Assembly (NCBI GenBank): GCA_902623685.1
Contig: CACNUQ010000002.1
Span: 37,650 to 101,649 of the forward strand
Direction of reading: 5' to 3'
Length of the DNA: 64,000 bases
DNA from: an uncultured SAR86 cluster bacterium
Lineage (GTDB): Bacteria; Pseudomonadota; Gammaproteobacteria; Magnimaribacterales; D2472
Below, in pieces: positions 1 through 9,524 of this stretch. Both the position numbers and the translations under genes were made by a program. Positions within the stretch are counted from its first letter, which is position 1. Every line of letters starts with the position of its first letter. The notes below the pieces were generated by a model that was given only the letters and a program-made list of their open reading frames with translations, was not told the origin of the DNA and made no database searches.

Positions 1-557
1 ATCACCCATTAAGAGTAATATCTGGATTAGAAGAAGCAAAATTAATTAGATTTCATCCCAAAAGCAATACAGGTAAAAATAAAATTTTTGTAGATTTGGG
101 GGGTGGAAGCACTGAATTCTTTATTCGCAATAAAGAAGATACGATCATTCGGTCTTTTCAGCTTGGGGCTGTACGAAATATGCTCAAGAAAGATGAGAAA
201 GAAGAATGGCAACGCCTAGAAAGGTGGCTGCAATCAATCAAATCAAAGAAAAAATTAATTGGTATTGGGGGCAATATTAGATCGTTTCTTAATTCCCAAG
301 GATCGAAAGAAATGACATTCAATGAATTTATTAAAAAATCTAAAAGACTATCGAAGTTTAATACCAAGGAAAAAATAAAGAAATATAAATTTTCTCCAGA
401 TAGAGCTGATGTTATCGATCATGCGTTACATGTTTTTAAATTTATTGCAGAGAGACTAGAGATTCAAACAATCACATCCACTAAATGGGGCATTTCAGAT
501 TCAATAGCTATAAAATTATTCCACGAACTATATTCAAGCAAAGTTACTATTTCATAA
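1..557 (+). CDS. Ppx/GppA-family phosphatase, C-terminal part (5' end outside window)
   Basis: The reading frame is already open at base 3 and enters in mid-protein, so the gene starts before the window. The visible part contains RVISGLEEA followed by DLGGGSTEF, the phosphate-binding glycine motif of the ASKHA-fold exopolyphosphatase/guanosine pentaphosphatase family (Ppx/GppA). A second glycine motif, IGIGGNIR, and a DHALHVFKF segment follow. Family members release phosphate from polyphosphate or pppGpp. About 184 residues are present, against about 300 for the short family members. Its stop overlaps the end of the convergent gspM gene by 6 bp. A phosphate-metabolism gene beside a phoB-linked secretion cluster is suggestive but may be chance. 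Whether it is Ppx or GppA cannot be decided here. Confidence 0.85.
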   Translation, partial: HPLRVISGLEEAKLIRFHPKSNTGKNKIFVDLGGGSTEFFIRNKEDTIIRSFQLGAVRNMLKKDEKEEWQRLERWLQSIKSKKKLIGIGGNIRSFLNSQGSKEMTFNEFIKKSKRLSKFNTKEKIKKYKFSPDRADVIDHALHVFKFIAERLEIQTITSTKWGISDSIAIKLFHELYSSKVTIS

Positions 558-1025
558 GGTTCTATAAACAGAAATAATTTCAAGTCCATTGTCCAAAAAT
601 TCAACATCAATTGAGTCAATTAATATGCTTGGATGGCTAGTAATTTTTTCTAAAAATTGAGCGCTATTTTCAATGCTTTCCTGAGTGAAAGAGAAAAACT
701 TTTTATTAGCATCTTCATGAATTTTAAGATTAGAAATTTTACTTGATTGAGCTTGAGAGCTTATGAACTCTTCGACAGAAGAGGTCCGTTTAATAATTTG
801 TTGCGTATTTTGATAATTTAAAGCGTTATTGGCTTTTTCAAACACATAGTAATAATCATTTTTTGATCTCTCCAAAGCTTTGCTTTGATAAGCAATTGAG
901 CTATATGTTTTGTTAAAATATGTGCCTAATAACACCAATACAACAATTGCAAGAACTGTCAGAAGCAAGAATCTCTCTCTTCGCTCACGAGCATTCCAAA
1001 ATTCTAATAGGATACTAAGTTTCAT
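552..1025 (-). CDS. gspM: type II secretion system protein GspM
   Basis: Inner-membrane component of the T2SS assembly platform, partner of GspL. The protein has a short cytoplasmic start with RERRERF, one membrane segment (about residues 16-35) and a small periplasmic domain with a coiled-coil-prone stretch. That is the usual GspM plan at the usual length of about 160. The frame is open to an ATG at 1046. I prefer the ATG at 1025, because it gives the typical MKLSILLEFW beginning and less overlap with gspL, which ends at 1015. Sequence conservation in GspM is low, so the call rests largely on its position as last gene of a complete gsp cluster. Confidence 0.8.
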   Translation of the reverse strand: MKLSILLEFWNARERRERFLLLTVLAIVVLVLLGTYFNKTYSSIAYQSKALERSKNDYYYVFEKANNALNYQNTQQIIKRTSSVEEFISSQAQSSKISNLKIHEDANKKFFSFTQESIENSAQFLEKITSHPSILIDSIDVEFLDNGLEIISVYRTL

Positions 1026-2184
1026 ATTGCACCCGTAAGTTTCCATAGAAGGCTTTATCTTTTTCTGTCAAATCAGATTCTATAAAATTGAGCTCTTCTG
1101 ATTTCAATATTTGTTTTAACAAATTTAATTTGAAAAGCGGTAGCCCCTCCAACTGAATATTAATTTCTTGATCTATAAGATTAATAGCAATCCTTTGAAT
1201 TGAATCATCCTTGAATGCATCCAAATAATTCAACACACCTAGATCTTGCTTCGAAATATTATTTTGCTTAGGAATATTTCTTGTTAAATCATCAATCTGA
1301 GCACGCGCATTAACCAATCTTTGAAAATTAGGGTTGAGTTGTTCAAAGATTTTTACAGTGCTTTGTTTGTAGGTATTAACAGATGAATTTAAATTGTAGG
1401 AAATAACTAATGGTGCTATTAATAATATGAGAACTGAGATATTTAGAGCCCAGAATTCAAAAAAGTTAAATTTCAGTTTCTGTTTGACATAGTGAAATGA
1501 GAGTTTTCTTTTAAAGAAATTTACATTGCTAAACTTAAGACTGTTTATAAAACTAATATGAAAATCAGAAAATTGTATTTTTTGAAAATTTAAATCTTTG
1601 AATTTATTTAAAAGTTTTGGCTCTGATTTACCTAAAACTTGCAATGTTTTTAGATCTACGCCAGCAGATGCCAAAATTTGAAGGTAATCTTCTAGCAAAT
1701 CATTGGAGCCGCTGAAACCAGTTAAATCATTAAATGAGAATATGAAACTATTCTCAGCTATGTAAATAGAATTAATTCCCTCGGGTAGTAAAAAATGTTC
1801 TGGATAAAAATAAACATCTCCCTCAAACTGATTAAAATGCTCGGCAATAGAATCATAGGTAGTGCAATCAATCCAAGATGCTAGATTAATACTGGGATGA
1901 AAAAAGAATTTTAGATCTGAAACATTGCTGATAAGGCCATCCTCAGACTCGCTAAAAATATTTGCTTTTAAAATTTCATCTTTTAATCCAATCTCGTTTT
2001 TGGTGACCTTGAATCCAAATAGTGCAGATGGGATCATGATATAAAGATTATTGCCAGGCATCAGAGCTTCCTTTGCATCTATTAAACTGTATTTCTTAAC
2101 TTGCTTTTTACTACCCTCGTCATATGTAAAAAGCCTAACAGTAGATAAGCTTAGATCGTCAAATTTAATAAAGTAATTGATCAT
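1015..2184 (-). CDS. gspL: type II secretion system protein GspL
   Basis: Bitopic assembly-platform protein that links the cytoplasmic ATPase GspE to the periplasmic GspM. At 389 residues it has the standard length. It has a large N-terminal cytoplasmic actin-like domain (about 1-240), a single hydrophobic segment around FWALNISVLILLIAPLVIS (about 245-263), and a periplasmic ferredoxin-like domain of about 120 residues. The cytoplasmic domain is poorly conserved, as is normal for the family. It lies between gspK (5 bp gap) and gspM (overlap), fitting translational coupling. Confidence 0.85.
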   Translation of the reverse strand: MINYFIKFDDLSLSTVRLFTYDEGSKKQVKKYSLIDAKEALMPGNNLYIMIPSALFGFKVTKNEIGLKDEILKANIFSESEDGLISNVSDLKFFFHPSINLASWIDCTTYDSIAEHFNQFEGDVYFYPEHFLLPEGINSIYIAENSFIFSFNDLTGFSGSNDLLEDYLQILASAGVDLKTLQVLGKSEPKLLNKFKDLNFQKIQFSDFHISFINSLKFSNVNFFKRKLSFHYVKQKLKFNFFEFWALNISVLILLIAPLVISYNLNSSVNTYKQSTVKIFEQLNPNFQRLVNARAQIDDLTRNIPKQNNISKQDLGVLNYLDAFKDDSIQRIAINLIDQEINIQLEGLPLFKLNLLKQILKSEELNFIESDLTEKDKAFYGNLRVQYET

Positions 2185-2189
2185 ATGTA

Positions 2190-3146
2190 TTAGAAACTAA
2201 AATCTCTATTCAAAACTTTTGCTGAATTAGAATTGTCTAATATAACAAGACTATCCAATTGATTGGAATAAGTTTGATTGTATATTTTGGTAGATATAAG
2301 CAAGGTTTTTGAGTTAATACTTAGAACCTGTGATGGCCAAGAGACTGATTGGGTTATTTTCTTAGCAAATTCATTAGCAGAATCATAGCCATTTTCTGGA
2401 GTATCTAATATCTTGCTTTCAATAAATTCTAAATTTTCTTCATCAAAAAATGATGCTATTAAATTTTTATGAGTATTATTTAATGTGTTGACATTAATTA
2501 ATTGATTTGAAATTCCTGGTAAGACACATAAATTATTAGATATTTTGCTAAAGTCCATTTGATCTAAAACAGGAAAACTTTTGATCTCTGAAAGATTCGA
2601 TAACAATCTTTTGGGAGTATATTGATTGATTGGAGATAAGGGCCCAATGTAAAAATAGTTTTCTGCGCCAAAATTTAATGGCTGATTATCAGGATCAACC
2701 CAGTCAATTAATTGATCAATAAATGATTCTGTCTCCGGGGTATCAAAACCTTTTAATCTTAATAAACGCTCTAACCATTCTTTATTGTCTTTTTTGATTT
2801 GAACTCCATCACCAGTTTTAATAAAAATACTATTTAGGTTAAAACAATTAGAGGCATCGGAAACGTCCACTTGAATGGTGGCTAATTCATTTGCAAAGAA
2901 ATAGCTCTGATTAAGAACTGGATCTTTATTCGTTAACTTCTCATTTGAGGAGTTAATTTCTTTTTGGATAGACGCAATGGCTTCTTTCTCTGAGCTCAAC
3001 AAGAGTTGCAAACTGTGGTTCTTAAAATCTATATATGAATCTCTTTGAATAGAAAGAAAAAAATTTTTACTGATCTGAATGCTGATAATAGCCATGACCA
3101 TCACAATTAATAATGTTGAAATCAATACTACGCCTGGCTTATTCAT
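2190..3146 (-). CDS. gspK: type II secretion minor pseudopilin GspK
   Basis: Tip pseudopilin of the T2SS pseudopilus. The protein begins MNKPG followed by the hydrophobic helix VVLISTLLIVMVMAI, giving a prepilin-peptidase site after Gly5. The position-5 Glu of the mature protein is absent, which is the usual state for GspK. At 318 residues it has the large globular domain typical of GspK, including the FIDQLIDWVDPDNQP helical insertion. The ATG overlaps the end of gspJ by 8 bp. It would be processed by the peptidase encoded at 18369-19124. Confidence 0.9.
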   Translation of the reverse strand: MNKPGVVLISTLLIVMVMAIISIQISKNFFLSIQRDSYIDFKNHSLQLLLSSEKEAIASIQKEINSSNEKLTNKDPVLNQSYFFANELATIQVDVSDASNCFNLNSIFIKTGDGVQIKKDNKEWLERLLRLKGFDTPETESFIDQLIDWVDPDNQPLNFGAENYFYIGPLSPINQYTPKRLLSNLSEIKSFPVLDQMDFSKISNNLCVLPGISNQLINVNTLNNTHKNLIASFFDEENLEFIESKILDTPENGYDSANEFAKKITQSVSWPSQVLSINSKTLLISTKIYNQTYSNQLDSLVILDNSNSAKVLNRDFSF

Positions 3147-3750
3147 ATACAGTATTGATATTGGGGTTTACTATCCATACAAATGATTCATCTTGATTGT
3201 TAGTTATTGAGACTTTTATTAAGTTAGGAATCTGTCTTTGCGTGATTGGCCCTTGAGGCCAAGCATAAAACCATCGAGTTTTGTCAGCAAATTCTAATTG
3301 AAAATTATTTATATCTTCAAACAACATAGTTTCAATGTATTCCAAGGGGTTTGCAGGCGAGGCAGCATAATATTGCCTTCTCAAAAATGATTGATTTTCT
3401 AAAACATATTCAACCCTTACTAGGTCTTTGGACGATATATCTTGAGTAATGGCTTTGGTTATAAAGGAGAAACTATCAGAGTTGGCACCACCGATAAAAG
3501 TAGCCTTTTCTATATCACCTCTAAAATTTATTAAAGGAATGTTTGCAGCATTGATTAGATCATTAGTTAGAGTGCTGGTCAGTAAATTAAATTCATAAAT
3601 AGCTTGAGATTTTCCTGACACTAAATCCCTTGATTGAATTGAAGATTTTAAAAAGTTTGATGTGATGACTGCTATGAGGCTCAAAATGACAATAGATATC
3701 AAGACTTCAATTAGAGTAAAGCCTTTTTTGTGGTCCTTATTTTTTTTCAA
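3139..3750 (-). CDS. gspJ: type II secretion minor pseudopilin GspJ
   Basis: Minor pseudopilin that joins GspI and GspK at the tip of the pseudopilus. The type IV pilin-like N-terminus KKGFTLIEVLISIVILSLIAV shows the cleavage glycine and the mature Phe1 and Glu5. At 203 residues it has normal length. The start codon is TTG at 3750, giving a lysine-rich leader (MKKNKDHKKG). It overlaps gspI by 14 bp and gspK by 8 bp, so the minor pseudopilin genes are translationally chained. Confidence 0.9.
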   Translation of the reverse strand: MKKNKDHKKGFTLIEVLISIVILSLIAVITSNFLKSSIQSRDLVSGKSQAIYEFNLLTSTLTNDLINAANIPLINFRGDIEKATFIGGANSDSFSFITKAITQDISSKDLVRVEYVLENQSFLRRQYYAASPANPLEYIETMLFEDINNFQLEFADKTRWFYAWPQGPITQRQIPNLIKVSITNNQDESFVWIVNPNINTVYE

Positions 3751-4093
3751 TGAATACTCTCAATTCATATAATATTGCTTGCTGATTTTTGCCAACTAAA
3801 ATTCTAATTTCATTCATCCGATCAGAACTTTGATTGATTCTTTCTGACCAAAAAAAAGTTTTTCCACCAAAATCTATTTGACCATCTCTTTCATTAGTTC
3901 CAATCATTGGCTCTAGTGTCTGGACTAGCGCCAATCTATTGTTTGCAATTTGTCTTGCATAAGCTCTATCTTCCAAGTCAAAGGCAGATAATGTAGTCGA
4001 TGAAATAAATTGAAAGATAGAAGTAACTGCCAAGCCAAGAATTAGCAGAGCTACACCAACCTCTAGAAGACTAAAGCCCTTTTGAATAAACAT
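3737..4093 (-). CDS. gspI: type II secretion minor pseudopilin GspI
   Basis: Minor pseudopilin that nucleates the GspI-J-K tip complex. The leader MFIQKG is very short and is followed by the pilin helix FSLLEVGVALLILGLAV, with mature Phe1 and Glu5 in place. The ARQIANNRLALVQ segment after the helix is typical of GspI. At 118 residues it has the normal length. It overlaps gspH by 23 bp and gspJ by 14 bp. Confidence 0.9.
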   Translation of the reverse strand: MFIQKGFSLLEVGVALLILGLAVTSIFQFISSTTLSAFDLEDRAYARQIANNRLALVQTLEPMIGTNERDGQIDFGGKTFFWSERINQSSDRMNEIRILVGKNQQAILYELRVFIEKK

Positions 4094-4580
4094 AATTATT
4101 TTTAGAGTCTATGACTTTACCAAATGTATCTATGATGATAACTCTTGCTGAGTTTTCTTCATTAAAATGAATTTCGCCACCTGAAGATTGACCAGATGGA
4201 TAAAAAATTAAAAAAGGTAATTTAGTTTCATCTGAAAATAAGAGCGTCTGACCGCGAGCATCTTTAAAAAGAGTTTGATTGCTTATATTTGGGAAGTACG
4301 AAGAATCAAAATCCTGCAATTGCCACTCATTTTTTTTTAAAGTATAAATAGTTTGAGTATTCTCTCCAATAAACCATGCAAGAGTTTTTTTAGTTAAGGC
4401 GCTTTCTTCAGAAAGAAAGTGAAGAAATTCTTTATAGGGCTCCACTTGATCGGATTGGTACCTATCAACAAAAGATGTATTGGTAATAACGACAGTTGAA
4501 ATAAAGCCCATTAAAATTAAAACAACTAAAAGCTCTAAAAGAGTGAAGCCTTGAGATAAATTTAGTTTTCTGAAATCCAA
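4071..4580 (-). CDS. gspH: type II secretion minor pseudopilin GspH
   Basis: Minor pseudopilin linking the GspG shaft to the tip. It has the pilin-type N-terminus QGFTLLELLVVLILMGFIST with the cleavage Gly and mature Glu5, then a beta-rich domain, 169 residues in all. The start appears to be TTG at 4580, inside the last codons of gspG (19 bp overlap). No ATG is available between there and the pilin signal. The order G-H-I-J-K is canonical. Confidence 0.87.
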   Translation of the reverse strand: MDFRKLNLSQGFTLLELLVVLILMGFISTVVITNTSFVDRYQSDQVEPYKEFLHFLSEESALTKKTLAWFIGENTQTIYTLKKNEWQLQDFDSSYFPNISNQTLFKDARGQTLLFSDETKLPFLIFYPSGQSSGGEIHFNEENSARVIIIDTFGKVIDSKNNYVYSKGL

Positions 4581-4996
4581 TTACCTATATCGGCATCGTC
4601 TCCAAAGCCGCCCTCTAAACCATCTGCACCAAGACTATAAAGATCATATTTTTTAGTTTTTTGACCTGGTTGAATATATAAATATTCTCGACCCCATGGA
4701 TCTAAAGGAGTTGTATTAATATACCCATTCTCAGGATACAAGTAAGGACGTTTAAGCTCATTATGGGGGGTTATTAATGCTTGAAGTCCCTGATCTGTTG
4801 AGGGGTATGTTAGCTCGTTAAATTTATATAACTCAAGGGCTTTCTCAATTTGAGAGAGATCTGCGCGTATCTTTTCAAGATTGGCTCTTTGCAAAAAGGG
4901 TGAGACATTGACAGCAACGATAGTGGCTAAAATACCCAATATGACTATCACGGCCATAAGTTCAATTAACGTAAAACCAGGTTTGTTTTTTTTCAT
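4562..4996 (-). CDS. gspG: type II secretion major pseudopilin GspG
   Basis: Major subunit of the periplasmic pseudopilus that pushes substrates through the secretin. The leader MKKNKPG precedes FTLIELMAVIVILGILATI, with mature Phe1 and Glu5. The C-terminal GADGLEGGFGDDADIGNW block is the calcium-binding loop seen in GspG proteins, and the TTPLDPWGREYLY segment is highly conserved. At 144 residues it has the family length. It lies directly after gspF (2 bp gap). Confidence 0.96.
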   Translation of the reverse strand: MKKNKPGFTLIELMAVIVILGILATIVAVNVSPFLQRANLEKIRADLSQIEKALELYKFNELTYPSTDQGLQALITPHNELKRPYLYPENGYINTTPLDPWGREYLYIQPGQKTKKYDLYSLGADGLEGGFGDDADIGNWISEN

Positions 4997-4998
4997 AT

Positions 4999-6195
4999 CT
5001 ATCCTAAAGCCATGCTGTTCATCTGCATGATGGGTAATAAAATTGCTAAAACAATTAATAAAATAATGCCGCCACCAAAAATTATAACCAAAGGTTCAAG
5101 CAAAGATAAAACAGTTGATCTTTTGCTTTCTATTTCCCCTTTCATATATTGCGCTACTTTTTCAAACATGAATGTTAAATTTCCTGACTTATAGCCACTT
5201 GAAAGAAGTTGTAAAAATAGGGATGGAAAAATACTGGCCTCTCTGAGTGATTGAATAAAATCTTTGCCCTCAACCAACTCAACCCTGGCATCTTTAACAG
5301 ATTTAGCGATGTATTTGTTGCCTATGACTACGCTAGCTTGCTGCATAGAAACATCCAAGTTTAAACCTGATTTCATCATCAGATGCATCACTCTAGAAAA
5401 ACGCTCAACCTCTGCATTTAATATAAATGAACCAACGAGAGGGATTTTTAAAAATCTTCTATGAATTGTAATTGCTTTTTGATCATTTTGAATAAGATGT
5501 TTGTAATAAAAAAAACCACCTAAAATCAGCAAAAAAAATGATAGAAGAATTAATACAGAATAATTTGATACGCCCATTAAGACTGCTGTCAAAGTTGGTA
5601 GTTGTGTGCCTGCACGAACAAATTGATCAACAACTTGAGGCATAACAAATGTTAATAGAGCAAAAACCACTCCCACTGAAAAGACCATTAAAATCACAGG
5701 ATATGATAATGCTGAAATGACTTGCTGCCTTACCAATGCAGATTCTTCAAGATAATCTGCAAGATTGCTAAAAGCAATATGCAGGTTCCCTGCAGTATCT
5801 CCAGCTGCAACAAGCGATCTATAGGTTTCATTGAAGATGGATGGATGCGAGGACATTGCTTCAGCAATTCTAGACCCTTGAAGAATCTCATCTCTTACTG
5901 CATGCAATGCTGAAGAAAGAGACTTATCTTCAACCTCAAGAGCAATAGATTTTAAAGTTTCATCAATTGATATACTAGAATCAAGCAAAGTTGCAATTTG
6001 TCTAGTAGCAAACAGTAATTGCTTTTGGGATACCCTAACCTTTAAAAAATGATTTCTATTAGTTTTACCTAAAGATAATGGTGTTAAGTTTGATGCTTTG
6101 ATTTGCTGTCTCGCAGCACGTTCTGATTCAGAGCTTAAAATCCCATTAACTTTTTTTCCAGATTCATTGATTGCAATGTATTTATAAGTTGGCAT
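4999..6195 (-). CDS. gspF: type II secretion inner-membrane platform protein GspF
   Basis: Polytopic platform protein of the T2SS. At 398 residues it has full length, with two cytoplasmic four-helix domains (about 70-170 and 275-370) and three membrane helices (about 165-190, 213-232 and 368-392). It begins with the characteristic MPTYKYIAINESGKKVNG, and AAGDTAGNLHIAFSNLADYLE matches the conserved first domain. The start overlaps gspE by 14 bp. It ends two bases before gspG. Confidence 0.95.
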   Translation of the reverse strand: MPTYKYIAINESGKKVNGILSSESERAARQQIKASNLTPLSLGKTNRNHFLKVRVSQKQLLFATRQIATLLDSSISIDETLKSIALEVEDKSLSSALHAVRDEILQGSRIAEAMSSHPSIFNETYRSLVAAGDTAGNLHIAFSNLADYLEESALVRQQVISALSYPVILMVFSVGVVFALLTFVMPQVVDQFVRAGTQLPTLTAVLMGVSNYSVLILLSFFLLILGGFFYYKHLIQNDQKAITIHRRFLKIPLVGSFILNAEVERFSRVMHLMMKSGLNLDVSMQQASVVIGNKYIAKSVKDARVELVEGKDFIQSLREASIFPSLFLQLLSSGYKSGNLTFMFEKVAQYMKGEIESKRSTVLSLLEPLVIIFGGGIILLIVLAILLPIMQMNSMALG

Positions 6196-7678
6196 CTTGA
6201 TTGTTTTGAACTCTTAAAAGTTCTTCATATGAAGTTAAACCATCACGTAAAAGTTGTGACGAGGACAGGTCTAAGGATAGGTTTTCTTTAAAAGCTGATT
6301 CAGCTAACTTTGCCTCTGAGGCTTCGTCATGTATCAGAGCTTTTAATTCATCAGAGATATTAATGCACTCGGCAAGAGCAATCCTGCCTTTGAAGCCTGT
6401 GTTATTGCAGTTTGTACATCCAACGGCCTGATAAATATTTTCATTTTTATCAAGTTGAAACTCTTTTTGAATTGTAGCTGACGGCTTAATGGGGGTTTTG
6501 CAATCTTCACACAGTCTTCGAACAAGTCTTTGAGCGATAACCACTCGTAAACTTGATGCTAAAAGATATGACTCAATACCCATGTCCCTCAATCTAGCAA
6601 TAGCGCCAATAGCACTGTTGGTATGAATGGTAGAGAGAACTAAATGTCCTGTTAAACTTGCTTGGATAGCAATTTTAGCTGTTTCAATATCTCTAATTTC
6701 TCCTACCATGACTATATCAGGATCTTGACGCAGAATTGATCTTAGACCTGAAGCAAAATCATATCCAGCTTTATTATTAACTTGAGTTTGTCCAATTCCT
6801 GGCAGAGTGTATTCAATAGGATCCTCAACAGTAAGGATGTTTTGTGAAGTATCACTTATATGTCGAAGGCCTGAATATAATGTTGTAGTTTTTCCAGAGC
6901 CGGTTGGGCCGGTAACTAAGATAATACCTTCCGAAAGTTGCAAAGCATTTTTATAGTTTCTTAAGATAGAGTTTGGCAAACCCAAATCACCAACATTGAT
7001 TTGCGCCGCCTGTTTATCCAATAACCTTAAAACAACTCTTTCACCATAAGATGATGGCAGTGTAGAAACTCGAACATCAATTTTTTTTGCGCCCAATGAT
7101 AGGGAGACTCTGCCATCCTGAGGCTTTCTTCTTTCAGCAATATCCAAACGAGCAATAATTTTTAAGCGCGAAATTATAGGCGCTGAAAGCCTTGAATCAT
7201 GAGTTAAGACTTGTTGCAAAATTCCATCAACTCTATGCCTGATAATAAAGTTTTCTTCATAAGGTTCAAAATGTATATCTGATGCTCTCTCTTTGATAGC
7301 TTGGCTGATAACTCCATTGATAAGTTTGATAATTGGAGCATCATTTGCTCCACTTAATAAATCCTCAGTGGGAGCCAATGTATTTGCGAATGATTGCAAA
7401 TCAAAGTCCTCCGAAAGACTGGTACTACCCAATACACCATCATCATCAGCGGAATAATATTCTGTTAACAGTTGATCAAAATCAGTTGGCGAGCATGTCT
7501 CAGATTTAAAATGATTGGTCAGAAAGCGATATAGCTCTTGAAATAGATCTTTTGAAAGGGGTTGCTCAGATATAACTTGAGCTTGTTGATTTTTTTTAAA
7601 CGCTATGACTCTTTGAGTTTTTGCAAATTCATAAGGTAGCAAAGGGCTCTTTGAGGTAACAGTCTGATTCTTCGTCAT
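6182..7678 (-). CDS. gspE: type II secretion ATPase GspE
   Basis: Cytoplasmic hexameric ATPase that powers pseudopilus assembly. It has the Walker A motif GPTGSGKTT with Lys263, an Asp box (TVEDPIEY), Walker B (RQDPDIVMVGEIRD) and the His box (TGHLVLSTIHTN). Two CxxC pairs (CEDC and CTNC, about 30 residues apart) form the zinc-binding C-domain typical of GspE/PilB. At 498 residues it has the usual length, with a short N-terminal region for GspL binding. It sits 3 bp after gspD. Confidence 0.96.
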   Translation of the reverse strand: MTKNQTVTSKSPLLPYEFAKTQRVIAFKKNQQAQVISEQPLSKDLFQELYRFLTNHFKSETCSPTDFDQLLTEYYSADDDGVLGSTSLSEDFDLQSFANTLAPTEDLLSGANDAPIIKLINGVISQAIKERASDIHFEPYEENFIIRHRVDGILQQVLTHDSRLSAPIISRLKIIARLDIAERRKPQDGRVSLSLGAKKIDVRVSTLPSSYGERVVLRLLDKQAAQINVGDLGLPNSILRNYKNALQLSEGIILVTGPTGSGKTTTLYSGLRHISDTSQNILTVEDPIEYTLPGIGQTQVNNKAGYDFASGLRSILRQDPDIVMVGEIRDIETAKIAIQASLTGHLVLSTIHTNSAIGAIARLRDMGIESYLLASSLRVVIAQRLVRRLCEDCKTPIKPSATIQKEFQLDKNENIYQAVGCTNCNNTGFKGRIALAECINISDELKALIHDEASEAKLAESAFKENLSLDLSSSQLLRDGLTSYEELLRVQNNQDANL

Positions 7679-7681
7679 ATA

Positions 7682-9523
7682 CTATTGCGTGAGATCTAAA
7701 ATATCTTTATTGAATGATCCTATGATTTTTTCAGCATTGATATAATTGTATTTTTCCCCTGAAAGAGAAGTAACATCAGCTGAATCCATTAATATTGTAG
7801 GCCTTAAAAATACCATTAGATTTCTTTGCACCCTAGATTCAGCAGAGGAGCTAAAGAGTCTCCCAAAAACTGGAATGGAGCCAAGCAGAGGAACTTTAGA
7901 GACGCTTTCCTGGAGATCATCTTCGTTTAAACCTCCTAAAACTATCATTTGATTATTATCTACCAAGACAGTCGTTTCGATGCTTCTTTTGTTTGTAATA
8001 AGATCCGCTGTTCCTGTTAAGGGGCCAACCACACCAGAAACTTCTTGTTTTATCTCTAAAATTACAGAATTGCCTTCATTAATTTGTGGCGTGATAGAAA
8101 GTTTTATACCAACTTCTTGACGTGAAGTAGTTCTAAAAGGATTGGCATTATTTGAACCAAGGCTCTCGCCAGTTGTAATTGGTATCTCTTGGCCTATAAC
8201 TAAATTTGCAGGCTCATTATCCATTGCAATAACTGTATGCGTTGAAAGGATATCTGAATTTTGGTCGTCAGCGACTGCATTTATGATGCCAGCAAAACTA
8301 TCTCCACCGCTTAAATCTCCAAACCCTGAAACTAAGCCAGAAGACTGCAATAATGAGGAGGATGCAACATTGCTCAAAGTAGCATTTTCACCATCTTCAA
8401 TCAATGATCCTGCCAAGGCAACTAAATCAGGATTCGATCCATTTTGGAATCTGGTAATACCAACGGGAACATTGCCATCTTGTGCGCCAGCAAAAATTGT
8501 CTCAACGCCCAAACTCTTTGCAGCTGTTTCAGACAACTCAACAATGATTGCTTCTACAAGCACCTGTGCTCTCCTAATATCTAATTTAGATACCAAATTG
8601 CGAATGACCTCAAGATTTGTTTCTTCTGAAGAGACAATCAGTGAATTAGTTTCACGATGATGGGTAACAATTGGTTTTTCATTATCATCACCTGCAAACC
8701 TAGATGAGACAGTGTTAATAATAGTGGCAACTTCTTCTGCTTTTGCATATTTAAGATACAAAACAGCGATCGAGCCTCCAGTCATAGCATCTTTATCCAA
8801 CGCATTCAAAGTTTCAGTAATGTTATTTATAACTAACTGACCTGCCGAAAGAATAACTGAATTTGATGGTGTGAAAGGTACAGCTATAAAGTTGTTTATA
8901 GTTGGGTTATTTTGTGCTTTTAATCGATCAAGAATCCTTACCGCTTCAACTGATGAAAGATTATTTAATTTAATAATCTTGATTGCTGCGCTATCGTTCT
9001 GATCAATTTTCTCAAGCAATTGGGTAATCCTTTCAATGTTTGATTTTTTATCAACCAAAAGGATTGAGTTAATCGATGGGATGCTCGAAAGATGAGATTG
9101 CCTTCCAGTAATAGGTTTGATTTGACTGAGAATTTCTGCTGCCGATCGATTTTTTAGCGTAAATATTTTTGTTTCTATAGAAGACTGACCAAGGGTTTCG
9201 TTGAAATCTCTGGTAGCCTCATTCTCAGGGACAATTCTAACCACCCCACCATCTGAAAGGGCTGCAAAGCCATGCACCTGAATAGTTTGCAAATAAACAT
9301 CCCATACTTGATTAGATGTGAGAATTGAATCAGAAAAGATTGAAATTCTGCCTTTGACTCTTGGATCAAGTATCAAAGTTTTTTTAGAAAATTTAGAAAT
9401 ATCTTGGGTAACTTTTGCTATATCAACATCTTGGTAATTTAGTAAGAAGGTTTCTTGTGCGTGAGATTGGATAGATAAAAAAATAAAAGGAATAAAAATT
9501 ATGGATTTAATTTTTTTAATCAC
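7682..9523 (-). CDS. gspD: type II secretion secretin GspD
   Basis: Outer-membrane gate of the T2SS. A signal peptide (about residues 1-22, ending QSHA) is followed by the N0 domain (LNYQDVDIAKVTQDISKFS), N1-N3 KH-like repeats (including SAAEILSQIKPITG and KAEEVATIINTV) and the secretin core. The core has the signature VLVEAIIVELSE and a late VPLLGSIPVFGRLFSS. Length is 613 residues, on the short side of the family. The start is GTG at 9523, one base after the gspC stop. No gspS pilotin gene is seen nearby, so outer-membrane targeting may rely on an unlinked or unknown factor. Confidence 0.95.
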   Translation of the reverse strand: MIKKIKSIIFIPFIFLSIQSHAQETFLLNYQDVDIAKVTQDISKFSKKTLILDPRVKGRISIFSDSILTSNQVWDVYLQTIQVHGFAALSDGGVVRIVPENEATRDFNETLGQSSIETKIFTLKNRSAAEILSQIKPITGRQSHLSSIPSINSILLVDKKSNIERITQLLEKIDQNDSAAIKIIKLNNLSSVEAVRILDRLKAQNNPTINNFIAVPFTPSNSVILSAGQLVINNITETLNALDKDAMTGGSIAVLYLKYAKAEEVATIINTVSSRFAGDDNEKPIVTHHRETNSLIVSSEETNLEVIRNLVSKLDIRRAQVLVEAIIVELSETAAKSLGVETIFAGAQDGNVPVGITRFQNGSNPDLVALAGSLIEDGENATLSNVASSSLLQSSGLVSGFGDLSGGDSFAGIINAVADDQNSDILSTHTVIAMDNEPANLVIGQEIPITTGESLGSNNANPFRTTSRQEVGIKLSITPQINEGNSVILEIKQEVSGVVGPLTGTADLITNKRSIETTVLVDNNQMIVLGGLNEDDLQESVSKVPLLGSIPVFGRLFSSSAESRVQRNLMVFLRPTILMDSADVTSLSGEKYNYINAEKIIGSFNKDILDLTQ

Positions 9524-9524
9524 T

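Noticed and set aside
8142..8660. 172-codon plus-strand frame inside gspD
   Set aside because: It lies wholly antisense to the conserved secretin gene and its translation has no recognisable domain or signal.
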